This document shows positions 16,692 to 18,325 of a stretch of DNA of 18,325 bases, piece by piece. This DNA comes from Coemansia sp. RSA 922 (taxonomy: Eukaryota; Kickxellomycota; Kickxellomycetes; Kickxellales; Kickxellaceae). The stretch is from the NCBI GenBank assembly GCA_027577415.1, contig JANBQS010000429.1:1-18325 (forward strand). Reading direction: 5' to 3'. A program made the position numbers and the translations under genes. The notes beneath the pieces were generated by a model that worked only from the letters and a program-made list of their open reading frames with translations, did no database searches and was not told the DNA's origin. Position 1 is the stretch's first letter. Each line of letters starts with the position of its first letter.

Positions 16692-18325
16692 ATGGCAGTC
16701 CCAACAAGGCGCCTGTCGCCGAGGGCATTGCTGTACCCACTCTTCCGTTCCAACTCATATTTAATATTACGCCAGCCTAGATCTCGGTCGCAGAGTTATA
16801 GCACACGTCCTGCTACAGCCACTACGGAATCCACGCCCTCGAACTACATCACTGCGAAACCCTCAACAGCGTTGGTTTTGGCGACCAATGCTTTCGATAT
16901 TTCCAAAACGAAGAAGAAGGACATGCCGCGGTGGATAGCGCCAGACGACGAAAAGCTCTGGGCAGCGCTCTCTGAGCACTTTTCCACGCGCCAAAAAGCC
17001 AACTTGATAAACTGGCAAGCAATATCACAAAATCTGTCAGTCAGTCGGAACCCAAGTGCCCTACGCGCACGATATCTCAACGCCATGGCAAATGCCAGTT
17101 CTCGTCGTCGACTCGGATTTATGTTCCAGGGCCTCCAGTGCGAATCAGTTAACTCGTCCCTGGGCGGTCCCCGCATAGGTATACGGTGGTCTCCAGAAGA
17201 AGATGATGCGCTACGTACAGGTGTGGCAATATACGGAGAAGGCAAATGGGTGCTAATATCCGAGTTTGTCGGTACCCGTACTAACCTTCAGTGCTCGAGT
17301 CGTTGGAGGTGCTTGAATTCGCCGCTGAGTGGCGAAATGTTGCCTGCTATGCACTGGGCCCGCGTAATGCAAAAGGAGAGCAAACTTAAACTGCTATTTC
17401 ATACCGGCGAATTGAGTAATTCAGAGCTATCGAGACGATCGGCGGTGGTCGCCGCTATAATCCAGCAGCAACAAGATCCGCCCAGCTTGCTTGACCAGGG
17501 ACACGATAAAAGAGCTTTGGGCTTGAGTACTGAGCGCATGCGAACTGCTACCGCCAAAGTCGATCAGCTAGATGGCCGTGCCTTGCTAGAGCCATTTAGT
17601 CCCGAGGAGGACGAGACTATCGTCCGGCTGGTCAGACTATATGGAAGTCGATGGACGCATATTGCCAACTTGGTCTCTGCCGCTCGCTCAAAACAGTCAG
17701 CACAGAAGGATGACCAAGCGCAACACAGGCAAAAGCGCACTGCCCTTGGCGTCAAAACCCGGTTCATGGCTCTTGTTCGGTCCCACAGCAACTTGTCACA
17801 AGAGAAGACGCCACCTGAAGCGAGTTCCTCTTCGTTGAAAGTCACTGAAATTGGCGGGGCAACAGCCAAGCGCACCATCTGTGCATGGACAGCCAAGGAG
17901 GACGCAGAGCTAGAGGCTGTTGTCGGGTCCATGGTGCGAGACAGGGCTGGATTTTTGTCATGGGTCGAGGCTTCGCGCCAGCTATCCACCAAGCGCACAC
18001 CGGAGCAATGTCGACTACGGTGGACTCAGTACATTAGCACGCATATCCAGCACACGCCATTCACCAAGGCCGAAGACAGGCTATTATGGCCGTTCGTCGT
18101 TGACACTGGACAGCGCCCACTATCGTCAAAGGGCCGCACTGGAGATCGGGGCAAGGCTATTACTATAAAGTATACCAACGCCAAGGGACTGCCGATCGAG
18201 GTGGGGATGGGATGGCTGGGCGCGGGACTAATGGCAGGCCGGGCAACCAACGCCTTGCGCCTGCGTGTGGGTCGATTGCAACATGTTATAGAGTGGATGC
18301 GCAAGGTGGCGGGGATCAAAGACGC
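16692..18325 (+). CDS. Multi-repeat Myb/SANT protein with mitochondrial-like presequence (3' end outside window)
   Basis: The frame is open from ATG 16692 (A at -3, G at +4) to the window edge: 544 codons with no stop, so it is truncated only by the window. Residues 1-45 have eight Arg and no acidic residue (first Glu at 46), with a Ser-Tyr-Ser-Thr stretch at 35-38, a typical mitochondrial presequence with a processing-like site. Then come Myb/SANT units: one starting at W80 (RWIAPDDEKLW); a classic one with W166, W186 and W205 spaced 20 and 19 residues; a third at F302/W321 with Phe for the first Trp and a long loop; and a fourth with W399, W424 and W444 ending QCRLRWTQYI. A possible fifth begins at TPFTKAEDRLLW. 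Myb repeats bind DNA. In the nucleus SNAPC4 or Bas1-like proteins would be alternatives; with this leader a mitochondrial DNA-binding role is the inference. Confidence 0.75.
   Translation, partial: MAVPTRRLSPRALLYPLFRSNSYLILRQPRSRSQSYSTRPATATTESTPSNYITAKPSTALVLATNAFDISKTKKKDMPRWIAPDDEKLWAALSEHFSTRQKANLINWQAISQNLSVSRNPSALRARYLNAMANASSRRRLGFMFQGLQCESVNSSLGGPRIGIRWSPEEDDALRTGVAIYGEGKWVLISEFVGTRTNLQCSSRWRCLNSPLSGEMLPAMHWARVMQKESKLKLLFHTGELSNSELSRRSAVVAAIIQQQQDPPSLLDQGHDKRALGLSTERMRTATAKVDQLDGRALLEPFSPEEDETIVRLVRLYGSRWTHIANLVSAARSKQSAQKDDQAQHRQKRTALGVKTRFMALVRSHSNLSQEKTPPEASSSSLKVTEIGGATAKRTICAWTAKEDAELEAVVGSMVRDRAGFLSWVEASRQLSTKRTPEQCRLRWTQYISTHIQHTPFTKAEDRLLWPFVVDTGQRPLSSKGRTGDRGKAITIKYTNAKGLPIEVGMGWLGAGLMAGRATNALRLRVGRLQHVIEWMRKVAGIKD

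Overview
The window looks like nuclear DNA from a fungus. The genes encode fungal or eukaryotic families (a TELO2/Tel2-type protein, an ATX1 copper chaperone, an MCT-type MFS transporter, an EH-domain coiled-coil protein, a Myb/SANT protein). Introns are few and have GT..AG ends with CTRAY-like branch sites. Spacing is tight, with no operon logic. An early-diverging fungus (for example Zoopagomycota/Kickxellomycotina) is my guess from gene style only; nothing here proves the lineage.

Layout: a doubtful 90-aa minus-strand ORF (177-449) faces a long intronless plus-strand TELO2-like gene (661-3900). That gene converges, with only 23 bp between stop codons, on a minus-strand gene for a single-pass membrane protein with a LEA2-like lumenal domain (3924-5540). 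A run of minus-strand genes follows: an intron-containing gene ending in a retropepsin-like domain that lacks the catalytic Asp motif (5884-8009); a membrane-anchored, proline-rich low-complexity protein with an unresolved 5' end (8673 to about 10418); an EH-domain plus coiled-coil protein (10511-11806); an unrecognised 118-aa, four-cysteine protein with a good TATA box (12432-12788); a two-exon ATX1 copper chaperone with duplicated tails (13605-14143); and a 12-TM MFS transporter of the monocarboxylate-porter type (14726-16042). At the right edge a plus-strand gene begins (16692 to beyond 18325). It encodes a multi-repeat Myb/SANT protein whose first 40 residues look like a mitochondrial presequence.

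The genes do not form one pathway: DNA-damage/PIKK biology, membrane biology, endocytosis, copper trafficking and solute transport are mixed, as is normal for a fungal chromosome. No rRNA, tRNA, CRISPR, intact transposon or obvious horizontally acquired cassette was seen. The points most worth a second look are the active-site-less retropepsin fold in a host gene, the apparently mitochondrial Myb protein, the unusual 5' end of the membrane/polyproline gene just downstream of the EH gene, and the unrecognised 118-aa protein.
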